Shown: piece after piece, positions 1 through 6,749 of the stretch
Position numbering within the stretch: position 1 is the stretch's first letter
Layout of the letters: every line of letters starts with the position of its first letter
Source of the DNA: Streptomyces xanthii
Lineage (GTDB): Bacteria; Actinomycetota; Actinomycetes; Streptomycetales; Streptomycetaceae
Assembly (NCBI RefSeq): GCF_014621695.1
Contig: NZ_CP061281.1
Span: forward strand, 5,394,001 to 5,458,000
Length of the DNA: 64,000 nt
Reading direction: 5' to 3'
Program-made: the position numbers and the translations under genes
Notes under the pieces: generated by a model
The model's database searches: none
What the model saw: only the letters and a program-made list of their open reading frames with translations
What the model was told of the DNA's origin: nothing

Positions 1-344
1 GGCTCGCCCAGGAACCGGTCTCGCTGCACGCCCCGGTCGGCGAGGAGGACGACGTCGCGCTCGGCGACCTCATCGAGGACGGCGACGCGGCGAGCCCCGT
101 CGAGTCCGCCGCGTTCCTCCTGCTCCGCGAACACCTCGAAGCGGTCCTCTCCACCCTCGGCGAACGCGAACGCAAGGTGGTCCAGCTCCGCTACGGCCTG
201 GCCGACGGCCGCCCCCGCACCCTGGAGGAGATAGGCCGCATCTTCGGCGTCACCCGCGAACGCATCCGCCAGATCGAGTCCAAGACCCTCAACAAGCTGA
301 GGGACCACGCCTTCGCGGACCAGCTGCGGGGCTACCTGGATTGA
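1..344 (+). CDS. hrdD: Primary-like (group 1/2) RNA polymerase sigma factor, C-terminal part
   Basis: Open from the window edge in the frame that starts at base 3 and stopping with TGA at 342-344, so only the last about 113 residues are present. They cover the end of region 3 and all of region 4. The block [20 protein letters not shown] is the region 4.2 helix-turn-helix that contacts the -35 element, and the protein ends in the usual ...LRGYLD tail of the Streptomyces Hrd family. The wording ([34 protein letters not shown]) resembles my recollection of HrdD more than HrdB, so the paralogue assignment is from memory and moderate. Function, by family: promoter recognition by RNA polymerase. 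A hairpin and a palindromic repeat follow the stop. Confidence 0.85.
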   Translation, partial: LAQEPVSLHAPVGEEDDVALGDLIEDGDAASPVESAAFLLLREHLEAVLSTLGERERKVVQLRYGLADGRPRTLEEIGRIFGVTRERIRQIESKTLNKLRDHAFADQLRGYLD

Positions 345-345
345 T

Positions 346-400
346 GGAGGCGCCCCGAAGGGGCATGCCTCCAGGGGCGCGGGGAACTGCGCGACCAGCC
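346..400. repeat. Palindromic intergenic element, copy 1 (possible terminator)
   Basis: Directly after the sigma stop there is a hairpin (GGAGGCGCCCC / GGGCATGCCTCC, about 346-372), then the block CAGGGGCGCGGGGAACTGCG, continuing CGACCAGCC (374-400). The same block recurs at 37821-37855, 37967-38001 and 42805-42840, in both orientations. It sits between convergent genes (sigma and ABC exporter), where a bidirectional terminator or REP-like element is expected. Confidence 0.7.
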
Positions 401-445
401 ACGACGGACCGGTGGCCGACAGTTCCCCGCAACCCGCGACGGCGC

Positions 446-2374
446 CTAGTCGACCTCGGCGACAGCCTGCGCGAACTGAGCTTCGTACAGCCGCTGGTAC
501 GCCCCGCCCGCGGAGACGAGGTCCTCGTGCGAGCCCTGCTCCACGATCGACCCGTTCTCCATGACCAGAATCGTGTCGGCGTCGCGGATCGTCGAGAGAC
601 GGTGCGCGATGACGAACGAGGTCCGCCCCGAGGCGAGCCGCGCCATGGCCTTCTGGATGAGCACCTCGGTGCGGGTGTCGACGGAGGAGGTCGCCTCGTC
701 GAGCACGAGGATCACAGGGTCGGACAGGAACGCCCGGGCGATCGTGATGAGCTGCTTCTCGCCCGCGCTGACCCCCGTCCCCTCGTCGTCGATCACCGTG
801 TCGTACCCGTCGGGCAGCGTCCGGATGAACCGGTCCGCGTGCGCGGCCCGCGCCGCCCGCTCGACGTCCTCCCGGGTGACCTCCTTCGCCGCGCCGTACG
901 CGATGTTGTCCGCGATCGTCCCGCCGAACAGCCACGTGTCCTGGAGCACCATGCCGATCCCGGCCCGCAGCTCGTCCCGGGACATCTCCGCGATGTCGAC
1001 CCCGTCGAGCGTGATCCGTCCGCCGGTGACGTCGTAGAACCGCAGCAGCAGATTGACCAGCGTCGTCTTGCCCGCACCCGTCGGCCCCACGATGGCGACC
1101 GTGTGCCCGGGCTCCGCCGTCAGCGACAGGTCCTCGATGAGCGGCCGGTCCGGGTCGTAACGGAAGGCGACGTGCTCGAACTCGACGTGCCCGCGCAGCC
1201 GTTCCGGCTTCCGCGGGGTCCGCGGGTCCGGCGACTGCTCCTCGGCGTCGAGCAGTTCGAAGATCCGCTCGGCGGAGGCGACGCCCGACTGCACCAGGTT
1301 CGCCATCGACGCGACCTGCGTCAGCGGCATCGAGAACTGGCGCGAGTACTGGATGAACGCCTGCACGTCACCGATGGACAGCGAACCGGACGCCACCCGC
1401 AGACCGCCGACCACGGCCACGAGCACATAGTTCAGGTTCGACACGAAGAACATCAGCGGCTGCATGATCCCGCTGTTGAACTGCGCCTTGAACGAGGCCT
1501 CGTACAGCGCCTCGTTCTGCTCGGCGAACTGCTCCGCCGACTCCTTCTGCCGGCCGAACACCTTCACCAGCGTGTGGCCCGTGTACATCTCCTCGATGTG
1601 CGCGTTCAGCACACCCGTGGTCTTCCACTGCTGCACGAACTGCGGCTGCGACCGCTTGCCGACCTTCGCCGCGACGACCACCGAGAGCGGCACCGTCACC
1701 AGCGCGACCAGCGCGAGCAGCCACGAGATCCAGAACATCATCACCAGCACGCCGACGATGGTCAGCAGCGAGTTGAGCATCTGCCCCATCGTCTGCTGGA
1801 GCGTCTGCCCGATGTTGTCGATGTCGTTCGTCGCCCGGCTCAGCACCTCGCCGCGCTTCTGCTTGTCGTAGTACGACAGCGGCAGCCGCTGCAGCTTGGC
1901 CTGCATGTCGCCGCGCAGCCTGGCCACCGCCAGGTTGATCGCGCGGTTGGCGAGCCGCGTGCCGATCATCATCGAGAAGCCGGCCACCGCGAACACGGCG
2001 AGCGCGAGCAGCAGCACCTCCCCGATCGCGTCGAAGTCGACGCCCTGGCCGGGGGTGAAGTCGACGCCGCCGAGCATGTCGGCCATGCCGGTGTCACCCT
2101 TGGCCCGCAGGCCCTCGATGACCTGCTCCTTGGTCGCCCCGGGCTTCATCTGCCCGCCGACGATCCCGCCGAACAGCAGGTCGGTGGCGTGCCCGAGGAT
2201 CTTCGGCCCGACGACCGAGAGCCCCACGCTGATCACCACCGCGACCAGCACCCCGGCCACCGCCGCCCGGTGCTCCGCCAGCCGCTTGAGGAGCCGCTTC
2301 CCGGACCCCTTGAAGTCCATCGACCGCGAACCGGGCCCACCGGCCGCCATCCGCGCCGCCATCGGCCCACTCAT
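446..2374 (-). CDS. ABC exporter half-transporter (TMD-NBD), subunit 2
   Basis: A 642-residue ABC half-transporter. The N-terminal half carries about six membrane helices of the type I exporter fold (residues about 35-340). The C-terminal half has the ATPase: Walker A GPTGAGKTT, Q-loop VLQDTWLF, signature VSAGEKQL, Walker B ILVLDEATSSVD with the catalytic Glu, and the switch His in IAHRLSTI. The signature VSAGE departs from LSGGQ. Its ATG start overlaps the stop of the upstream partner by one base (TGATG), implying translational coupling and a heterodimer. Together they probably export a drug or lipid; the substrate cannot be read from sequence. Confidence 0.93.
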   Translation of the reverse strand: MSGPMAARMAAGGPGSRSMDFKGSGKRLLKRLAEHRAAVAGVLVAVVISVGLSVVGPKILGHATDLLFGGIVGGQMKPGATKEQVIEGLRAKGDTGMADMLGGVDFTPGQGVDFDAIGEVLLLALAVFAVAGFSMMIGTRLANRAINLAVARLRGDMQAKLQRLPLSYYDKQKRGEVLSRATNDIDNIGQTLQQTMGQMLNSLLTIVGVLVMMFWISWLLALVALVTVPLSVVVAAKVGKRSQPQFVQQWKTTGVLNAHIEEMYTGHTLVKVFGRQKESAEQFAEQNEALYEASFKAQFNSGIMQPLMFFVSNLNYVLVAVVGGLRVASGSLSIGDVQAFIQYSRQFSMPLTQVASMANLVQSGVASAERIFELLDAEEQSPDPRTPRKPERLRGHVEFEHVAFRYDPDRPLIEDLSLTAEPGHTVAIVGPTGAGKTTLVNLLLRFYDVTGGRITLDGVDIAEMSRDELRAGIGMVLQDTWLFGGTIADNIAYGAAKEVTREDVERAARAAHADRFIRTLPDGYDTVIDDEGTGVSAGEKQLITIARAFLSDPVILVLDEATSSVDTRTEVLIQKAMARLASGRTSFVIAHRLSTIRDADTILVMENGSIVEQGSHEDLVSAGGAYQRLYEAQFAQAVAEVD

Positions 2375-4113
2375 CAGGCCGCCTCCGCTTCCGTCAGCTG
2401 GGAGAGCACGATCTCCCGGTAGGTCTCGTTGTCGGCCATCAGCTCGTGGTGGCGCCCGCTGCCGACGACGCGGCCCTCGTCGAGGACGACGATGCGGTCG
2501 GCGTCACGGATCGTGGAGACCCGCTGCGCGACGATCACCACCGTCGACTCGGCCGTCTCGTCGCCCAGCGCGCGGCGCAGCGCCGCGTCCGTCGCGTAGT
2601 CGAGCGCGGAGAACGAGTCGTCGAAGAGGTAGATCTCCGGCCGCTGCACGAGCGTGCGCGCGATCGCGAGCCGCTGCCGCTGGCCACCCGACACGTTCGT
2701 GCCGCCCTGGGTGATCGGCGCGTTCAGGCCGCCCTCCAGCGCCGCCACGAACTCCCGGGCCTGCGCCACGCCGAGCGCGTGCCACAGCTCCTCGTCGGTC
2801 GCGTCCGGCCGCCCGTAGCGCAGGTTGGACGCCACCGTCCCGGAGAACAGGTACGGCTTCTGCGGTACGAGGCCCACGGTGCGGGCCATCAGCTCGGGGT
2901 CGATCTCCCGCACGTCCTCGCCGTCCACGAGCACGGCACCGGAAGTGGTGTCGTACAGGCGGGGCACGAGGCCGAGCAGCGTCGACTTGCCGCTGCCGGT
3001 CGAGCCGATGATCGCGGTGGTCTCGCCGGGCCGGGCGACCAGGTCGACGGCGCGCAGCACGGGCTCCTCGGCGCCCGGGTAGCCGAAGTCGGCGCCCCGG
3101 ATCTCCAGATGGCCGCGCTGGAGCAGCTCCCGCACCGAGGTCTCGGGCGCCGGCGGCACCACGCTGGACTCGGTGGCGAGGACCTCCTGGATGCGCTCGG
3201 CGCACACCTCGGCGCGCGGCACCTGCATGAACATGAAGGTGGCCATCATGACGCTCATCACGATCTGCATGAGGTACGCGAGGAACGCGGTCAGGTCGCC
3301 GATCTGCATGCCGCCGCTGTTGATCCGGTGGGCGCCGAACCAGACGACGGCGATCGAGGCGACGTTCACGATCGTCATGACGAACGGGAACATCAGCGCC
3401 ATGATCCGGCCGGTGGCCAGCGAGGTCTCCGTCAGATCCCAGTTGGCCTCGCCGAACCGGCCCTTCTCGAAGTCGTCGCGGACGAAGGCGCGGATCACCC
3501 GGTTGCCGGTGATCTGCTCGCGCAGCACCCGGTTCACCGTGTCCAGCTTGACCTGCATGGAGCGGAACAGCGGCCGCATCCTGCGGATGATCAGCGTGAG
3601 GACGATCGCCATCACGGGCAGCACGGCCAGCAGCACGCCGGACAGCGGCACGTCGAGGCCGAGCGCCATGACGACACCGCCGACGCACATGATCGGCGCC
3701 GACACCATCAGCGTGAACGCGAGCAGCACCAGCATCTGGACCTGCTGCACGTCGTTCGTCGTACGGGTGATCAGCGACGGCGCGCCGAACTGGCCGACCT
3801 CGCGGGCCGAGAAGGACTGCACCCGGTCGAAGACGGCGGCCCGCACGTCACGGCCGAGCGCCGCCGAGGTCCGGGCGCCGTAGAACACGGCGCCCGTGTT
3901 GCACACGACCTGGACGACGGTGACGCCGAGCATCAGGGCGCCGAAGGTCAGGATGTAGCCGGTGTCGCCCTCGACGACACCGTTGTCGATGATGTCCGCG
4001 TTCAGGGTGGGCAGGTACAGCGAGGCGCAGGTCTGCAGGAACTGCAGCAGCACCAGCAGCCCGATGGGTTTCTTGTACGGGCTCAGGTGGGCCCGCAGAA
4101 GTCTTATGAGCAC
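2374..4113 (-). CDS. ABC exporter half-transporter (TMD-NBD), subunit 1 with degenerate ATPase site
   Basis: A 579-residue half-transporter, first gene of the pair. It has membrane helices to about residue 310, then a nucleotide-binding domain with Walker A GSTGSGKST, canonical signature NVSGGQRQR and Walker B IYLFDDSFSALD. The residue after the Walker B Asp is Asp instead of the catalytic Glu, and the switch position is VAQRVST instead of a His. Both are hallmarks of the non-hydrolysing site of heterodimeric exporters (LmrCD/TM287-288 type), which supports pairing with the downstream subunit. The start is GTG at 4111-4113. The 171 bp upstream (4114-4284) should hold the operon promoter, but no clear -10/-35 pair was recognised. 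Confidence 0.93.
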   Translation of the reverse strand: MLIRLLRAHLSPYKKPIGLLVLLQFLQTCASLYLPTLNADIIDNGVVEGDTGYILTFGALMLGVTVVQVVCNTGAVFYGARTSAALGRDVRAAVFDRVQSFSAREVGQFGAPSLITRTTNDVQQVQMLVLLAFTLMVSAPIMCVGGVVMALGLDVPLSGVLLAVLPVMAIVLTLIIRRMRPLFRSMQVKLDTVNRVLREQITGNRVIRAFVRDDFEKGRFGEANWDLTETSLATGRIMALMFPFVMTIVNVASIAVVWFGAHRINSGGMQIGDLTAFLAYLMQIVMSVMMATFMFMQVPRAEVCAERIQEVLATESSVVPPAPETSVRELLQRGHLEIRGADFGYPGAEEPVLRAVDLVARPGETTAIIGSTGSGKSTLLGLVPRLYDTTSGAVLVDGEDVREIDPELMARTVGLVPQKPYLFSGTVASNLRYGRPDATDEELWHALGVAQAREFVAALEGGLNAPITQGGTNVSGGQRQRLAIARTLVQRPEIYLFDDSFSALDYATDAALRRALGDETAESTVVIVAQRVSTIRDADRIVVLDEGRVVGSGRHHELMADNETYREIVLSQLTEAEAA

Positions 4114-4284
4114 GCTCGGTCTCTCGGTGGTCGGCGATCAGGAGTGTGAGCGGTTGGGGAGTGGGGAGGTGCGCCGCCGCCGCAACGGTGACGCATGGAC
4201 CCCTATCGTCGGACACTCCACCCGCGTTACCTCAACCGAATAAGCCAAGAGCGTTCAAAGACCGCCCGCGGGACGGCGTCCGGG

Positions 4285-5715
4285 CTACGCGAAGGCGCCC
4301 GGGTGGATCTGCTCGCGCACCGCCCGGTACTGCTGCCGCACCGCCTGCCCCACGGCCAGCTCCTCGCCCGGCTCGAAGACCTGCGCGGCCGCGCCCTGCC
4401 ACAGCGGCAGCTGCCCGGTCAGCGCCCACGCGGCCTGCCGCGCGGCGCCGAGCGCCGCGTAGTCCGCGGGCTGCGGCACCACGACCTGCGTGCCGAACAG
4501 CATCGGGGCGACGGCCTGCACCGCGTGCAGCTCGGCGGCGGCGCCGAGCAGGAACACCCGGCGGATGTCGACGCCTCGCCCGCGCAGCACGTCCATCGCG
4601 TCGGCGAGCCCGCACAGCATGCCCTCGAACGCGGCCCGCGCCAGGTGCTCCGGCTTCATCGACTCGCGCCGCAGCCCGCTCAGAGTGCCCGCGGTGTGCG
4701 GCAGGTTCGGCGTCTTCTCGCCCTCCAGATACGGCAGGAGGACCAGCCCGTGGGCGCCCGGCGTGGACTTCACGGCCAGCTCGGACAGCTCCTCCGGGCC
4801 GCCGTCGAGCCCGAGCATCTCGGCGGTGCCGCGCAGCGCCCGTACCGCGTTGAGCGTGTGGACGACCGGCAGGTGCATGCCGGTGGCGTCGGCGAGCGAG
4901 GTGATGGCGCCGCTCGGGTCGACGAGCGCCTCGTGGTGCACGGCCATCACGGACCCGGACGCGCCGAGCGACACCACGGCGTCCCCGGTCTGCACGCCGA
5001 GGCCGAACGCGGCGGCCATGGTCTCCCCGGTGCCGGCCGAGATGATCAGGCCCTCGGGAGTGGTGCCCGCGGCGTCGCCGGGACCGAGCACCTCCGGAAG
5101 CATCGCCTGCTGCCCGAGGGCGAGTTCCACGAGGTCGGGCCGCCAGGAACCGGTGGCCGCCGACCAGTAGCCGGTGCCGGACGCGCCGCCGCGGTCGGTC
5201 GTACGGCGTGCCGGACGCCCGAGCAGCTGCCAGACGAGCCAGTCGTGGGCCTGCATGAGCGCGGCCACGCGCTGCGCGTTCTCCGGCTCGGTGCGGGCCA
5301 GCCAGCGCAGCTTCGTCACGGGCTGCGCCGACTGGGGGACGCTGCCGACGGCCTGCGCCCACGCCTCGCGCGAGCCGAGCCGGTCGACGAGGTCGGCGGC
5401 CGCGACCTGGGCCCGCTTGTCGTTGCCGACCAGGGCCGGGCGCACCGTGTTGCCCTGGTGGTCCAGCGGGACCAGCGCGTTGGCCTGCGCGGACACGCCG
5501 ATCGCCTGCACGCCTTCGAGGAGCCCTCCGCCGGCCGCCTCGCCGAGCGAGAGCAGCCAGGCCTGGGGGTCGACGTCCGTGGGGCGTCCGCCGCCCTCCA
5601 CCGGTTCCAGCGGATGGGGGGCGTACCCCTGCCGCAGTACGGCCCCGGTGTCGGAGTCACAGACCACAATGCGCGTGAAATCGGGCGAACTGTCCAGCCC
5701 GGCGACTATCCCCAT
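4285..5715 (-). CDS. FGGY-family carbohydrate kinase (xylulokinase-like)
   Basis: A 476-residue protein of normal FGGY kinase length. It opens with the phosphate-binding motif GIVAGLDSSPDFTRIVVCDS and later has the adenosine-binding region VFLLGAAAELHAVQAVAP and the strand-turn VVSLGASGSVMAVH. The family phosphorylates open-chain sugars such as xylulose, ribulose, glycerol or gluconate with ATP. The C-terminal FGGY signature region (AALGAARQAAWALTG) resembles xylulokinase, but no xylose isomerase or transporter is adjacent, so the substrate is unproven. It lies upstream of and codirectional with the ABC pair, separated by 171 bp. The start ATG is at 5713-5715, 45 bp after the previous gene's stop. 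Confidence 0.85.
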   Translation of the reverse strand: MGIVAGLDSSPDFTRIVVCDSDTGAVLRQGYAPHPLEPVEGGGRPTDVDPQAWLLSLGEAAGGGLLEGVQAIGVSAQANALVPLDHQGNTVRPALVGNDKRAQVAAADLVDRLGSREAWAQAVGSVPQSAQPVTKLRWLARTEPENAQRVAALMQAHDWLVWQLLGRPARRTTDRGGASGTGYWSAATGSWRPDLVELALGQQAMLPEVLGPGDAAGTTPEGLIISAGTGETMAAAFGLGVQTGDAVVSLGASGSVMAVHHEALVDPSGAITSLADATGMHLPVVHTLNAVRALRGTAEMLGLDGGPEELSELAVKSTPGAHGLVLLPYLEGEKTPNLPHTAGTLSGLRRESMKPEHLARAAFEGMLCGLADAMDVLRGRGVDIRRVFLLGAAAELHAVQAVAPMLFGTQVVVPQPADYAALGAARQAAWALTGQLPLWQGAAAQVFEPGEELAVGQAVRQQYRAVREQIHPGAFA

Positions 5716-5760
5716 GACGGAAATTCTGCCGTACCGCGCGGCCGTCCGGGACCGCGCCCG

Positions 5761-6063
5761 TCAGGTGTTGCTGGTGCCCCAGTCGTCGTCCTCGGCGCCC
5801 GCGCCGCGCTCGCGCAGCGAACGCACCCGGCCGGCCACGGAGTCGGGCACCTTGCCGCCGACCTTCTCGGTGACGGAGTGCAGGGCCTTGCCCGCGTACT
5901 GGCGGGTCTGCTGGGCGCCCGCCTCCGCCGTGTTCCGCACGGCCGGGTTCTGGGCGACCGAGCGGGCCGCCTTCTTCAGCTTCTCGTACTGGTCGCGTCC
6001 GGCCCGCGTCCCCAGTACGTAACCCAGGGCCAGACCGGCGAAGAATGTGAGCCGGTAGCGCAT
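5761..6063 (-). CDS. YtxH-like small membrane protein
   Basis: About 100 residues from the ATG at 6061-6063. An upstream extension in frame lacks a ribosome site, whereas GAAAGG lies 10 bases before this ATG. One N-terminal membrane helix (RLTFFAGLALGYVLGTRAGR, residues about 4-20) ends in the G-x-x-x-G-x-R-x-GR pattern typical of YtxH proteins. A basic, helix-rich cytoplasmic tail with no catalytic motif follows, with an acidic C-terminus. Family members are stress-associated in Bacillus, but function is generally unknown. It may be cotranscribed with the sugar kinase (45 bp apart). Confidence 0.75.
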   Translation of the reverse strand: MRYRLTFFAGLALGYVLGTRAGRDQYEKLKKAARSVAQNPAVRNTAEAGAQQTRQYAGKALHSVTEKVGGKVPDSVAGRVRSLRERGAGAEDDDWGTSNT

Positions 6064-6208
6064 GAGGGGCCACCCTTTCCGTAGCTCGGTGATCACCGGG
6101 GGGAACCGATTGGCGGAGCACCCCCCTGCTTGCGCTAATGTATGTGTCGCAGCGAGCGCACGCCGCCTGGCACTAGCCCAGGGGGACGCGTTCGAGGCGA
6201 CGAGACAT

Positions 6209-6281
6209 TCCCCTGTAGCTCAATTGGCAGAGCAGCCGGCTGTTAACCGGCAGGTTACTGGTTCGAGTCCAGTCGGGGGAG
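6209..6281 (+). tRNA. tRNA-Asn (anticodon GTT), copy 1
   Basis: A full cloverleaf can be folded. The acceptor TCCCCTG pairs with CGGGGGA, the anticodon loop is CTGTTAA with GTT at 6242-6244, the T-arm is CTGG-TTCGAGT-CCAG and the discriminator is G. The 3' CCA is not encoded. It is followed after 5 bases by a second, nearly identical gene. Confidence 0.97.
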
Positions 6282-6286
6282 CTCGA

Positions 6287-6359
6287 TCTCCTGTAGCTCA
6301 ATTGGCAGAGCAGCCGGCTGTTAACCGGCAGGTTACTGGTTCGAGTCCAGTCGGGAGAG
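6287..6359 (+). tRNA. tRNA-Asn (anticodon GTT), copy 2
   Basis: Same cloverleaf as the first copy with GTT at 6320-6322. The only differences within the 73 bases are the compensated acceptor pair C3:G70 to U3:A70 (TCTCCTG with CGGGAGA). CCA is not encoded. A T-rich hairpin terminator follows 10 bases later, so the two genes are probably one transcript. Confidence 0.97.
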
Positions 6360-6368
6360 CTGTCGGAC

Positions 6369-6404
6369 AAGCCCTTCGGAGTTCACTTCGGAGGGCTTTT
6401 TCGT
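6369..6404 (+). terminator. Rho-independent terminator after the tRNA-Asn pair
   Basis: AAGCCCTTCGGA pairs imperfectly with TTCGGAGGGCTT across a short loop and runs into TTTTTCG. This is a classic intrinsic terminator on the tRNA strand. Confidence 0.85.
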
Positions 6405-6504
6405 GCCTGGTGGAACCGCGTGCGCCGCACCGGAGTCCTCATGGTCGTGCAGAGCCGAACCATCCGAGGCAGGAGATCGTATGAGCGGCTATGCTGCGGC
6501 AGAC

Positions 6505-6526
6505 GGCGCGTACACATGTACGCGCC
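6505..6526. promoter_or_regulatory. Perfect 9-bp inverted repeat just upstream of the CAT tRNA
   Basis: GGCGCGTAC-ACAT-GTACGCGCC forms a perfect dyad with a 4-base centre and ends 10 bases before the tRNA. It could be an operator or part of a promoter/processing structure. The sequence gives no family assignment. Confidence 0.4.
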
Positions 6527-6536
6527 ACGCCGTGTA

Positions 6537-6613
6537 GGGGCGGTAGCTCAGCCGGTTAGAGCAGCGGACTCATAATCCGTCGGCCGTGGGTTCGAGTCCC
6601 ACCCGCCCCACCA
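6537..6613 (+). tRNA. tRNA with CAT anticodon (elongator tRNA-Met or tRNA-Ile2)
   Basis: Cloverleaf: acceptor GGGGCGG with CCGCCCC, anticodon stem GCGGA/TCCGT around loop CTCATAA (CAT at 6571-6573), T-arm GTGGG-TTCGAGT-CCCAC, discriminator A and an encoded CCA. It has a normal G1:C72 pair, so it is not an initiator tRNA. Whether C34 is modified to lysidine (reading AUA as Ile) or the tRNA is Met cannot be settled without covariance-model scoring. No strong terminator is seen in the 136 bp that follow. Confidence 0.95.
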
Positions 6614-6749
6614 AAGAAAAACGTTCTGAGCTGCGTGAACGCGCGGCTCGGGCGTGTTCGGGCTCGGGGGTGTGACACCGTGAAGATGCTTCCACGGCGA
6701 CCCCGCGGCTCTCACATGTGACGCGCCCCACATCACACCGAAGGCGCTC

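Noticed and set aside
6110..6141. TTGGCG...TAATGT as a sigma-70 promoter for the tRNA-Asn pair
   Set aside because: The spacer is 20 bases, too long for a standard promoter; it is only suggestive.
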